Positions 1 to 7,439 of a stretch of DNA of 33,341 nucleotides are shown one piece after another. The DNA comes from Actinomycetes bacterium (GTDB lineage Bacteria > Actinomycetota > Acidimicrobiia > Acidimicrobiales > RAAP-2): the NCBI GenBank assembly GCA_021784205.1, contig JAJXTB010000015.1, forward strand, positions 1-33,341, written 5' to 3'. Below the pieces are notes generated by a model that was given only the letters and a program-made list of their open reading frames with translations, ran no database searches and was not told the origin of the DNA. How positions within the stretch are numbered: the stretch's first letter is position 1; each line of letters opens with the position of its first letter. A program made the position numbers and the translations under genes.

Positions 1-480
1 GAGCGCCTCTGCGGGCTCGCGCGGGTGCTGCGCGGCTATCTCCAGGCGGGACTCGAGGACGTCGCGCTCTGGCACGAGCGCGACATCTCGCACTCGAGCG
101 TCGAGCGCGTGATCCTGCCCGATGCGTTCGAGCTCGCCGTCTACATGGCGCGCGCCGCGCGCGGGCTCGCCGCCGGTCTCGTGCTCTACCCCGAGCGGGC
201 CCTCGAGAACCTGACCGAGGGTTCCCTCGGTCTCGTCTTCTCCCAGTCGGTCCTCCTCGCGCTGGTGGATTCCGGACGAACGCGCGACGACGCCTACCGG
301 CTGGTCCAGGCGGCCTCGCGCACCGCCATCGAGTCGCGGCGCAACTTCCGCGCGGTCCTCGCCGAGGATCCCTCGCTCGGGCTCTCCGAGGCCGACCTCG
401 CGCGGATCTTCGATCCGGCGCGCCTGCTCGTGCATCGACAGCGCTTCGTCGAGGCCCTGACCTGGCTGGAGGAGTCGTGA
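1..480 (+). CDS. purB: Adenylosuccinate lyase, C-terminal part (5' end outside window)
   Basis: The reading frame is open from base 1, giving the last 159 residues of adenylosuccinate lyase. This enzyme acts twice in purine synthesis: SAICAR to AICAR plus fumarate, and adenylosuccinate to AMP plus fumarate. The segment DISHSSVERVILPD is the typical lyase stretch around the conserved His-Ser-Ser, and the all-helical C-terminal domain follows. A GTG at 25 is in frame, but the homologous sequence continues upstream of it, so the gene is cut by the window edge rather than starting there. Its stop overlaps the start of purC by 4 bp, indicating translational coupling in a purine operon. Confidence 0.93.
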   Translation, partial: ERLCGLARVLRGYLQAGLEDVALWHERDISHSSVERVILPDAFELAVYMARAARGLAAGLVLYPERALENLTEGSLGLVFSQSVLLALVDSGRTRDDAYRLVQAASRTAIESRRNFRAVLAEDPSLGLSEADLARIFDPARLLVHRQRFVEALTWLEES

Positions 481-1358
481 ACCTCGAGCCCTTCTACTCG
501 GGCAAGGTTCGCGACCTCTACGACGTGGGCGAGGACATGATGCTCATGGTCGCCTCGGATCGCCTCAGCGCCTACGACGTCATCATGCGCGAGACGGTTC
601 CCGAGAAGGGTCGCGTCCTCACGGGACTCACGGACTTCTGGCTATCAGAGTTCTCCGACGTGCCCTCGGCACTGGTGAGCTGTGACCCGTCGGTGATCGA
701 CACACACGTCGCGGGGTTCGCCGCGCGCAGCGAGTGGCACGGCCGGACGATGCTGGTTAAGCGCGCGGCGATGCTGCCACTGGAGTGCATCGTGCGCGGG
801 CGTCTCGCCGGACAGGCCTACGAGGAGTATCGGGTCTCGGGCACCGTCCACCACATGGACGCCCCAGCCGGACTGCGCCTGACCGATCCCCTCCCCGCGC
901 CGATGTTCACGCCCTCGACGAAGTCCGAGAGCGGTCACGACGTCAACATCGACCTCGCGGAGGCGGCCAACCTAGTGGGAGCGGAAATCCTCGCCGCGGC
1001 GAGTGAGATCTGCGTGGGGCTCTTTGGCCGCGCGGCCAGTCGCCTCGCGAGCGTGGGCTTGGTGCTTGCCGACACCAAGTTCGAGCTCGGCGTTCTCGAC
1101 GGCCGACTGGTGGTCTGCGACGAGGTGATCACCCCGGACTCGTCGCGAATCTGGCCCGCCGACCAGGTCGTTTCCGGCGAGGTGCCGCCGTCGTTCGATA
1201 AGCAGCCCTTTCGCGACTGGCTCGACGCGCTCGGCTGGGATCGCACCCCGCCGCCGCCCACGGTGCCGCTGGAGATCATCGCGATCACCAGCGCGCGCTA
1301 CGTCGAGGCCTACGAGCGCGTGAGCGGTCGCTCGTTATCGGACTGGTACGGTGCGTAG
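477..1358 (+). CDS. purC: SAICAR synthetase
   Basis: Phosphoribosylaminoimidazole-succinocarboxamide synthase, 293 aa. It joins CAIR and aspartate using ATP to make SAICAR in the cytoplasmic de novo purine pathway. The N-terminal YSGKVRDLYDVG is the glycine/lysine nucleotide-binding loop of the family. The signature ECIVRGRLAGQAYEEY and the FTPSTKSESGHDVNI block (about residues 140-155) are intact. The start is GTG at 477, overlapping the purB stop (GTGA). The next gene starts directly after the TAG stop. The length fits the roughly 300-aa monodomain form. Confidence 0.96.
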   Translation: MNLEPFYSGKVRDLYDVGEDMMLMVASDRLSAYDVIMRETVPEKGRVLTGLTDFWLSEFSDVPSALVSCDPSVIDTHVAGFAARSEWHGRTMLVKRAAMLPLECIVRGRLAGQAYEEYRVSGTVHHMDAPAGLRLTDPLPAPMFTPSTKSESGHDVNIDLAEAANLVGAEILAAASEICVGLFGRAASRLASVGLVLADTKFELGVLDGRLVVCDEVITPDSSRIWPADQVVSGEVPPSFDKQPFRDWLDALGWDRTPPPPTVPLEIIAITSARYVEAYERVSGRSLSDWYGA

Positions 1359-1607
1359 GTGAACTACCCGATCATCGTCGACGTGACGTTGCGCGAGGGG
1401 ATCGCCGATCCCGAGGGCGCGACCATCGAGCGGGCCCTGCCGGCCCTGGGATTCACCGGCGTCGCCCACGTGCGTACCGGCAAGACCTTCCGTTTCGGGG
1501 TCGAGGCCGGTAGCGAGTCGGCCGCCCTGGAGACCGCTCGCTCGCTCGCTGAGCGCCTATTGTCCAACCCCGTGATCGAACGGGCGGTCGCCCGACTCGA
1601 GGCCTGA
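1359..1607 (+). CDS. purS: FGAM synthase subunit PurS
   Basis: 82-aa PurS, the small bridging subunit of the three-part formylglycinamidine ribonucleotide synthase (PurSQL). It holds the glutaminase PurQ and the synthetase PurL together and helps pass ammonia between them. The start (VDVTLREGIADPEGATIE) and the motif VRTGKTFRF are characteristic. The start is GTG, immediately after the purC stop, and the stop overlaps the purQ ATG by one base (TGATG). With purQ next and purL 1.5 kb downstream, all three subunits lie in the window. Confidence 0.95.
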   Translation: MNYPIIVDVTLREGIADPEGATIERALPALGFTGVAHVRTGKTFRFGVEAGSESAALETARSLAERLLSNPVIERAVARLEA

Positions 1608-2287
1608 TGCGCGTCGGCGTCGTCATCTTCCCGGGGTCCAACTGCGAGTACGACGCGGCCTCGGCGATGTCTGAGCTGGGCGCGACGACCGAGTTCGTCT
1701 GGCACACCGCGACCGACCTGTCGCACCTCGACGGGGTCATCCTGCCCGGAGGCTTCGCCCACGGCGACTACCTGCGCCCGGGGGCCTTGGCGCGTTTCTC
1801 GCCCGTCATGGGCGCGCTCGCCGACTTCGCGAAGAAGGGCGGCGCGGTGCTCGGCATCTGCAACGGATTCCAGGTCCTCACCGAGGCCGGCCTGCTACCC
1901 GGCGCGCTGGTGAAGAACCGCGGCCTCACGTTCCTCTCGATGCCGACGACGCTGGTCGTGTCCTCGACGCGCTCTGTTCTCACCCGCGCGGCAACCGTCG
2001 GCCAGGAGCTCGTGATTCCCATCAACCACTTCTCGGGCGCCTACACCTGCGACGACGAGACCTACGCGGCCCTCGTCGAGAACGATCAGATCGTGCTGCG
2101 TTATCGAGACAATCCGAACGGCTCGCGCGATGACATCGCGGGGATCTCGAACGTCGCGGGCAACGTGGTCGGTCTCATGCCCCACCCGGAACGGGCGATG
2201 TCGACCCTGCTCGGCAGCGCCGACGGTCGGGTTCTGCTGGAGGGGTTCGCGTCGGCGCTCGCCGACGGTGCGGCCTTCGTTCGTTAG
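1607..2287 (+). CDS. purQ: FGAM synthase glutaminase subunit PurQ
   Basis: 226-aa class I glutamine amidotransferase subunit of FGAM synthase. It releases ammonia from glutamine for PurL. The sequence shows the N-terminal VVIFPGSNCEYD, the GGFAHGDYLRPG loop, the nucleophile Cys in GICNGFQVL (near residue 86) and the C-terminal His-Pro-Glu triad in MPHPER. The ATG overlaps the purS stop. It is the last gene of this co-directional run; the convergent HIT gene ends 34 bp downstream. Confidence 0.96.
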   Translation: MRVGVVIFPGSNCEYDAASAMSELGATTEFVWHTATDLSHLDGVILPGGFAHGDYLRPGALARFSPVMGALADFAKKGGAVLGICNGFQVLTEAGLLPGALVKNRGLTFLSMPTTLVVSSTRSVLTRAATVGQELVIPINHFSGAYTCDDETYAALVENDQIVLRYRDNPNGSRDDIAGISNVAGNVVGLMPHPERAMSTLLGSADGRVLLEGFASALADGAAFVR

Positions 2288-2321
2288 AGGACTTCTCGGG
2301 CGAGGTCGCCGAGGCTCGGCT

Positions 2322-2759
2322 CTAGAGTTCCGAGGCGTCGCCGGCGGCGCGCAGAATACGAGACTGGGTCGCGGCCAGGACGTCGGTCGGTGCTCGATTG
2401 GTGCGCCAGGGCGGTGCCAGATCGTCGCGTTCCCATCTCGGCACCAGGTGCAGGTGGAAGTGAAAGACCGATTGCCAACCCGCCGCCTCGTTGGTCTGGA
2501 TCATCGTCAGTCCATCAGGGCGCAACGCTGCCTTCAGCAGTCGCGCGACGTGGATCGCCGTCGAGAACAGGGAGTTCGAACTAGCGGGATCGATGTCGAA
2601 GAGGTTCCTCGAATGTTCACGTGGGACGACCAGGGTGTGACCCTGCGCGGCCGGCGCCCGATCGAGAAAGGCGATTGAGGTGGCGTCTTCGTAGAGGAGG
2701 AGCGCCGGTTCATCGCCCCGCACGATGCGACAGAAGGGGCAAGGGGGCTCTTCACTCAT
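2322..2759 (-). CDS. HIT-family nucleotide hydrolase/transferase
   Basis: 145-aa histidine-triad protein. HIT proteins cleave nucleoside phosphoramidates, dinucleoside polyphosphates or AMP conjugates through a His-AMP intermediate. The triad is clear as HFHLHLVPR, and the N-terminal PCPFCRIVRGDEPA carries the Cys pair often seen in this family. The ATG at 2759 is preferred over an in-frame GTG at 2798. Homologues usually begin just before CPFC, and a TATCGT -10-like hexamer (2770-2775, minus) would put transcription start only a few bases before the ATG. Exact substrate unknown. The 3' end faces purQ. Confidence 0.88.
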   Translation of the reverse strand: MSEEPPCPFCRIVRGDEPALLLYEDATSIAFLDRAPAAQGHTLVVPREHSRNLFDIDPASSNSLFSTAIHVARLLKAALRPDGLTMIQTNEAAGWQSVFHFHLHLVPRWERDDLAPPWRTNRAPTDVLAATQSRILRAAGDASEL

Positions 2760-2814
2760 CGTGTCCACCACGATAGGCAGACCGTGATCGTGGGACACGG
2801 ACGCCCACGACGAG

Positions 2815-2846
2815 TTCGCGCCCCCGGGATCTCCCGGGGGCGCGAA
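2815..2846 (-). terminator. Perfect 15-bp hairpin downstream of the basic-protein gene
   Basis: Bases 2815-2829 and 2832-2846 are exact reverse complements around a 2-nt centre, a very strong GC-rich hairpin. It lies 18 bp beyond the stop of the minus-strand 146-aa gene and upstream of the HIT gene, as expected for a terminator between them. There is no U-run on either strand, so it is not a textbook intrinsic terminator. It could instead act in RNA stability. Confidence 0.6.
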
Positions 2847-2864
2847 CGACGACTCGGTGGCAGA

Positions 2865-3305
2865 CTACGCGCGTGTGCGAGCGATGCCCGAGCGCTTCAG
2901 CACGTCGGCTGAGACGCCCAATTCGCGGAATGCGCTGTAGCCAATTCCGTTGCGCTTGGCGTAGGTCTTGGCCACCTTGATGAATTCCTTCTCGAGGCTG
3001 GTCAGATCGACGCGCGTCGTGAGACGGTCGCGTTCGGTCGCCAGGTCGAAGCGCTTCTGGGTTAATTCAAGGCGTCGGATCGGCGCGGCGGTGACGATTT
3101 CCTTGTCAATGCGCGCGATTTGCATCGAGATCGACTCGGGAGTCCGCTTGCGGCCACGGCGACCCTTTCCGGCAGCGATCGCGTCAAGATAGCGGCTTAC
3201 GATCCTCGATTCGCTTCGTCCCTGCGCCAATTTGGCCTTGTGGTCATCGCTCATCGTACGCTTCGCGACCTTCTTAACGGCGGGCTTCTTGGTGGCGGTG
3301 GCCAT
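2865..3305 (-). CDS. Small basic helical protein, possible DNA-binding/nucleoid-associated
   Basis: 146-aa protein of unassigned function. Residues 1-16 are Lys/Ala-rich (ATKKPAVKKVAKR). Residues 47-55 form a basic patch (KGRRGRKRT) reminiscent of an AT-hook. Residues 56-115 are charged heptad-like helices, probably coiled coil. The end (YSAFRELGVSADVLKRSGI) recalls small actinobacterial DNA-binding C-domains such as that of Lsr2; this is a resemblance from memory only. The ATG at 3305 is chosen over an upstream start (28 residues longer) because GGAG sits about 8 nt before it and a TANNNT -10 (TACACT, 3336-3341 minus) lies inside the longer form. It is monocistronic, interrupts the purine cluster and faces an AT-rich intergenic region. 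Confidence 0.7.
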   Translation of the reverse strand: MATATKKPAVKKVAKRTMSDDHKAKLAQGRSESRIVSRYLDAIAAGKGRRGRKRTPESISMQIARIDKEIVTAAPIRRLELTQKRFDLATERDRLTTRVDLTSLEKEFIKVAKTYAKRNGIGYSAFRELGVSADVLKRSGIARTRA

Positions 3306-3730
3306 TAGGTTCTCCAGACTTCTAGGTTCGATTCCAGTGTAGTGACTCACACAATACTCACGCCAGATTGTGAATTCGTTAAGACTCAAATCAATTTAGA
3401 CAACTTGCGTAGAACGGCGTTCCGTGGACTCCAACGATTTCGCGAGGCCATATGAGATATCAGAAATATCAAAACTGAATATGGTTACTCTCCGGAGCCT
3501 CTAGTTCAGAGTCGTCACCACTCCCGAGCTAAAACTCTGAGGTTTTGTTGTGTTTCGGCAAACAAATTTTCCTAGCAAAATGCCGGAGCGTGTCCTGCGT
3601 GCTTGAGAGTCAAGCGATAGTGCGAACAAAAACGTCCGTGCGATCACGGAAATTACGCATGTAGCAATTAAGGAGATCCGGTGAAGAGCAAATTCCACGG
3701 ATTCCCTTGGCGTTATTGGACTTTGGCCCT

Positions 3731-3745
3731 TCACCTCGATGGTGA
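3731..3745. repeat. Inverted repeat TCACC-N5-GGTGA upstream of purL
   Basis: A perfect 5-bp inverted repeat with a 5-bp spacer lies 17-31 bp upstream of the purL -10 hexamer, where an operator or the -35 region would be. No known repressor is matched; an operator role is a guess. Confidence 0.35.
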
Positions 3746-3761
3746 GATCCAGGGGGGCCGG

Positions 3762-3767
3762 TAGTTT
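3762..3767 (+). promoter_or_regulatory. Leaderless -10 element of purL
   Basis: TAGTTT fits the actinobacterial TANNNT -10 and is followed by exactly six bases and then the GTG start at 3774. Transcription would begin at or next to the start codon. The same spacing recurs at five other genes in this window. There is no good Shine-Dalgarno sequence. Confidence 0.6.
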
Positions 3768-3773
3768 GGTGGG

Positions 3774-6041
3774 GTGACTTCTGACTTGCACCGGTCGCTC
3801 GGTCTGACCGACGACGAATTCGCCGAGATCTGCCGAGTGCTCGAGCGCGAGCCCAATCACCTCGAGCTCGCCCTCTACGCGGTCATGTGGAGCGAGCACT
3901 GCTCGTATAAGTCCTCGCGGCTGCACCTGCGCCGCCTGCCCACCGCGGGCGAGCACGTCCTGGTGGGCCCGGGCGAGAACGCCGGCGTCATCGACGCCGG
4001 CGACGGGATCGCGGTGGCCATTCGCATCGAGAGCCACAATCACCCTTCGGCGATCGAGCCCTACCAGGGCGCGGCGACCGGGGTCGGGGGCATCTTGCGC
4101 GACGTCTTCACCATGGGCGCGCGCCCGCTCGCGGTGATGGATCCTCTCTTCTTCGGCGACCTCGACAGCGCCCGCCAGCGCTGGCTGGTCGAGGGCGTCG
4201 TCTCGGGCATCTCGGGATACGGCAACTCGGTGGGCGTTCCCACCATCGGCGGCGAGCTGACCTTCGACGAGCGCTACGCGGGCAACCCGCTGGTGAACGT
4301 GCTGTGTTGTGGCGCGCTGCCGCGCGAGCGCCTGGTGCTCGGCGTCGCTTCGGGACTCGGCAACCTCGCCGTCTTGTTGGGATCTTCCACGGGGCGCGAC
4401 GGGATCGGCGGCGTCTCGGTGCTCGCCTCGGCGGGGTTCTCCGACGAAGGAGCCGATGACGCGAAGAGGCCCAGTGTGCAGGTGGGCGACCCCTACGAGG
4501 AGAAGCGCCTCATCGAAGCCTGCCTCGAGCTGCTCGACTCGGGACTCGTCGTCGGCATCCAGGACCTCGGCGGCGCGGGACTGGTCTGTGCGACGAGTGA
4601 GACGGCCGCGCGCGGCGGCGTCGGCATGGACGTCGACGTGACCGCGGTGCCCCTGCGCGAGTTCGGCATGGAGCCGTTCGAAGTCATGACCTCCGAGAGC
4701 CAGGAGCGCATGCTCGCCATCATCACTCCCGAGAACTGGGAGGCGGTCGCCGCACTGTGCGCGAAGTGGGAGGTGCGCGCCACCATCGTGGGTAAGGTCA
4801 CCGCGCCCGAGGTCGACGAGCACAGCCGCGAGGTGGGACTGCTGCGCGTGCGCGACGGCTTCGACGGCGAGGTCCTCGCCAGCGTGCCGGCTAAGTCTCT
4901 CGCCGACGAAGCCCCCCTCTACGACCGCGCGCGAGAACGTCCGGCCGGACTTGACGCCGTCCTCGCCGACGATCCCACGAACGACGAGTCCCTGGAAGGC
5001 GCGGCCGATGACCTGCTCGCGATGCTGGTGGACCCGTCCTGGGTCTATCGCCAGTACGACTCGCAGCTCTTCCTCAACACGGTCGTCGGTCCAGGCCGCG
5101 ACGCCGCGCTGTTGCGCCTCGCGGGCCCGGGCCTTCCCGCCTCGCAGCGCGGCATCGCGCTCTCGACTGACTCGAACCCCCACTGGTGCGCGCTCGACCC
5201 GCGCCTGGGAACGGCTCTCACCGTCGCCGAGAGCGTGGCGAACCTCGCCTGCGTCGGCGCCACGGCCAAGGCCGTCGTGAACTGTCTCAACTTCGGCAAC
5301 CCCGAGCACCCCGAGGTGATGTGGCAGCTCTCCGAGTCGATCGACGGCATGGCTCAGGCCTGCAACGATCTGCACCTGCCCGTGGTCGGCGGCAACGTCT
5401 CTCTCTACAACGAGAGCGCTGGCCTGGACATCTTCCCGACGCCGGTCGTCGGATTGCTCGGCGTCGTCGACTCGCTGGTGGCCCCGCCGCCGGGCTGGAA
5501 CTGGCGCGACGGTGACACGGTGGTGCTGGTGGGCACGCGCACCGCCCAGGGCGAGCACGACTTTCCCTTGGCCGGCAGCCGCTGGGCGGTCGCACGCGGA
5601 CGCCGCGGGGGACGCCTCGCGCCCTTTGATGCGGCGGACTTCGCCGCCACGACCGCCTTCGTCGCGGGCGAGGTGGCGGCGGTCTGTGCCGGCCGGGCCA
5701 GCGACGTCACCGCGGTGCACGACGTGGCCGGCGGCGGCCTCGGCGGCGCGCTGGGCGAGATGGTGGCGGCGACCGGGCTCGGCGTTAGCGCGCAGCTGGC
5801 CGCCCCCGGCGAGCTCTTCAGCGAGTTCCCCGGTCGCTTCGTGCTCGCGAGTAGCGACCCCGCGGCGCTGCTCGCGCGGGCTGCGGCCGCCGGCGTCGAC
5901 GCGGTCGCGCTGGGCGTGGTGGGCGGCGAGGAGTTGGTCCTTGGCAACGTGCGCCTGGCGGTTGCGGCGATTCGCCACGCCTACACCCATGCGCTGCCCG
6001 ACGCGCTCGCGCTGCGCGAGTGGACCGCGCCAGTCCTCTAG
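3774..6041 (+). CDS. purL: FGAM synthase large subunit PurL
   Basis: 755-aa PurL, the ATP-dependent synthetase subunit that converts FGAR plus ammonia to FGAM, working with PurS and PurQ. Its length matches the small (PurS-dependent) PurL class. Motifs include the N-terminal WSEHCSYKSS, the substrate/ATP motif ESHNHPSAIEPYQGAATGVG (about residues 85-105), GIQDLGGAGL and the second-half GGNVSLYNE. The GTG start is supported by the homologous beginning and by the leaderless promoter. It is separated from purS/purQ by two minus-strand genes, so it must be transcribed independently of its partners. A very long antisense frame across it is a codon-bias artefact. Confidence 0.96.
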   Translation: MTSDLHRSLGLTDDEFAEICRVLEREPNHLELALYAVMWSEHCSYKSSRLHLRRLPTAGEHVLVGPGENAGVIDAGDGIAVAIRIESHNHPSAIEPYQGAATGVGGILRDVFTMGARPLAVMDPLFFGDLDSARQRWLVEGVVSGISGYGNSVGVPTIGGELTFDERYAGNPLVNVLCCGALPRERLVLGVASGLGNLAVLLGSSTGRDGIGGVSVLASAGFSDEGADDAKRPSVQVGDPYEEKRLIEACLELLDSGLVVGIQDLGGAGLVCATSETAARGGVGMDVDVTAVPLREFGMEPFEVMTSESQERMLAIITPENWEAVAALCAKWEVRATIVGKVTAPEVDEHSREVGLLRVRDGFDGEVLASVPAKSLADEAPLYDRARERPAGLDAVLADDPTNDESLEGAADDLLAMLVDPSWVYRQYDSQLFLNTVVGPGRDAALLRLAGPGLPASQRGIALSTDSNPHWCALDPRLGTALTVAESVANLACVGATAKAVVNCLNFGNPEHPEVMWQLSESIDGMAQACNDLHLPVVGGNVSLYNESAGLDIFPTPVVGLLGVVDSLVAPPPGWNWRDGDTVVLVGTRTAQGEHDFPLAGSRWAVARGRRGGRLAPFDAADFAATTAFVAGEVAAVCAGRASDVTAVHDVAGGGLGGALGEMVAATGLGVSAQLAAPGELFSEFPGRFVLASSDPAALLARAAAAGVDAVALGVVGGEELVLGNVRLAVAAIRHAYTHALPDALALREWTAPVL

Positions 6042-6151
6042 GGCACGTCGGCGGTTCCCGGCGATACCATCACAACACGGCTCCGGTTCGACGAGTGCCA
6101 CGGCCAACGACGACCGCGACAGTCGTCCCCCGAACTCGACGAGGAGGGTGT

Positions 6152-6427
6152 ATGGCACTATTCGACAAGGTGAAGACGCAGGCCGCGGGGCTGGCCCAGA
6201 AGGCCCAGGAGGCGGGCAAGGCGGGTCAGGCCAAGCTCGACGAGGTCCAGGCGCGGCGCAAGAACGACGCGAACCTGCGCGAGCTCGGCGCGGCGTACTT
6301 CGCGACGCGCCAGGGGCGCGCCGACGCGGACACCGCAACGACGATCGAGCGACTGATCGGTGAGATCGCGGCCTACGAGGCCGACGGCGGCAGCTCCTCG
6401 CCGAGCGACGACCCCGAGGAGGGTTAG
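6152..6427 (+). CDS. Small helical hypothetical protein
   Basis: 91 aa, function unknown. It begins MALFDKVKTQAAGLAQKAQ and is an Ala/Lys/Gln-rich amphipathic helix for about 70 residues, followed by an acidic Ser/Asp/Glu tail. Proteins of this type are common next to actinobacterial housekeeping genes. A strong GAGGAGGG Shine-Dalgarno (6141-6148) fixes the ATG at 6152. A possible -10 TACCAT lies at 6065-6070. Its TAG stop overlaps the TAA stop of the convergent PHP gene by 4 bp. There are no transmembrane segments. Confidence 0.75.
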   Translation: MALFDKVKTQAAGLAQKAQEAGKAGQAKLDEVQARRKNDANLRELGAAYFATRQGRADADTATTIERLIGEIAAYEADGGSSSPSDDPEEG

Positions 6428-7353
6428 TTCGCGACCGCCGCGCGCATCTCGTCGAGGATCTCGTCGGGCACGTAGAGGTCCCCGTACTGGCCTAGACCCA
6501 AGGAGACGTGCTCCTTGTAGGTGCCGTGGTAGTCCGAGCCCCCGGTGGGGATGAGGCCGGCGTCGCGCGCGAGCTTGACCATCAACGCCCTCGTGCGCGA
6601 GGAAGTGCCGCCGTAGTAGGCCTCGATGCCGTGCACGCCGCGCTCGCGCAGCGAGGCGAGGATGCGCGGCATCGTGGTCGCCACCTCCGTGTCGTCGAGC
6701 CGGTCCAGGTAGTTCACCAGCGGGTGCGCGACCGAGAAGAAGACCCGAGCGCCGCGCGCGGACTCGATGAACTCCTCTAGGGGCATCGACGTCTTGGGCA
6801 CGTAGGAGCGCCCCTCGCTGCCGAGCCAGTCGGTGAAGACGCGTCGCCAGTTCTCGTCGGTGTGCGCGCCGACGATCTCGGGGTGCAGGTCGAACATGGC
6901 CTGGGCGAAGTGGGGCCGTCCGATCGAGTGGATGGAGCGGGCCAGGCCCGTCAGATACCCGATGGTGAGCCTCTCGAAGCCGAACTGGCGCAGCTGGGCG
7001 ATGAGAAGGGTGTTGCGCACGTCGCGGTCGTGGCGCAGGGCGGCCAGCTTTACCTGAAGGGGGTGGTCGTGGGACAGGGGCACGAAGTAGGCCAGGACGT
7101 GGATGTTGCGCGGGCCGACCGAGCCGTCGCGCTGGACCTTGGGGAAGTAGTTGTCGCGTAAGGAGACCTCGACGCCGGTCACGTACTCGAGGTCGTAGCG
7201 CGCACAGGCCGCCGCCATCTCGGCGTGGCTCGCCGTCGTGTCGTGGTCGGTCAGAGCGATCGCCGAGAGACCTACCCGCTTGGCCGCCCGGGCGAGCTCG
7301 GCCGGGGTGTCCGATCCGTCGGAGAACGACGAGTGGGTATGGAGATCAAGCAT
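6424..7353 (-). CDS. PHP-domain phosphoesterase (RNase AM/YciV-like)
   Basis: 309-aa polymerase-and-histidinol-phosphatase metal hydrolase. The metal ligands are visible: HTHSSFSDG at the N-terminus (His 5 and His 7), ALTDHDT (about residues 34-40), a Glu in GVEVS, and the C-terminal GSDYHG. This arrangement, with an inserted helical region, matches the YciV/TrpH group. Characterised members hydrolyse 3',5'-nucleoside bisphosphates or trim RNA 5' ends. The exact substrate here is inferred. The start is set by the leaderless promoter just upstream. It is divergent from purF and shares a 4-bp stop overlap with the 91-aa gene. Confidence 0.88.
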   Translation of the reverse strand: MLDLHTHSSFSDGSDTPAELARAAKRVGLSAIALTDHDTTASHAEMAAACARYDLEYVTGVEVSLRDNYFPKVQRDGSVGPRNIHVLAYFVPLSHDHPLQVKLAALRHDRDVRNTLLIAQLRQFGFERLTIGYLTGLARSIHSIGRPHFAQAMFDLHPEIVGAHTDENWRRVFTDWLGSEGRSYVPKTSMPLEEFIESARGARVFFSVAHPLVNYLDRLDDTEVATTMPRILASLRERGVHGIEAYYGGTSSRTRALMVKLARDAGLIPTGGSDYHGTYKEHVSLGLGQYGDLYVPDEILDEMRAAVAN

Positions 7354-7359
7354 CCATGA

Positions 7360-7365
7360 AGAGTA
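7360..7365 (-). promoter_or_regulatory. Leaderless -10 element of the PHP gene
   Basis: On the minus strand TACTCT (TANNNT) is followed by six bases and the ATG at 7353. No Shine-Dalgarno is present, so a leaderless transcript is predicted. Confidence 0.6.
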
Positions 7366-7439
7366 GTAAGCCGCGAAGGGCCCGCGGGTCTGGAAGACTG
7401 GGCCGGTGCCACGCCCCGCACCCGTAGAGTAGAGGTCGC

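Larger units (their letters stand above)
3306..3773. other. AT-rich divergent intergenic region (468 bp)
   Basis: No convincing gene. Base composition drops sharply compared with the GC-rich flanks, most visibly at 3360-3680. Contents: a TACACT -10 for the minus-strand basic protein (3336-3341); a tandem direct repeat ATATCAGAA/ATATCAAAA (3457-3474) nested between CATAT (3449-3453) and ATATG (3479-3483); a 7-bp inverted repeat TCAGAGT/ACTCTGA (3506-3512, 3534-3540) followed by a T-rich stretch; and the purL promoter at the right end. It is probably regulatory. Confidence 0.6.

Noticed and set aside
3325..3336. GGTTCGATTCC resembling a tRNA T-arm (possible tRNA remnant or attachment site)
   Set aside because: The flanks do not form the T-stem and no acceptor stem or other tRNA part is present.
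3501..6338. 945-codon open frame antisense to purL
   Set aside because: It is an artefact of high third-position GC in purL: Arg/Ala/Gly/His-rich, no domain, no ribosome site, and it continues into the AT-rich intergenic region.
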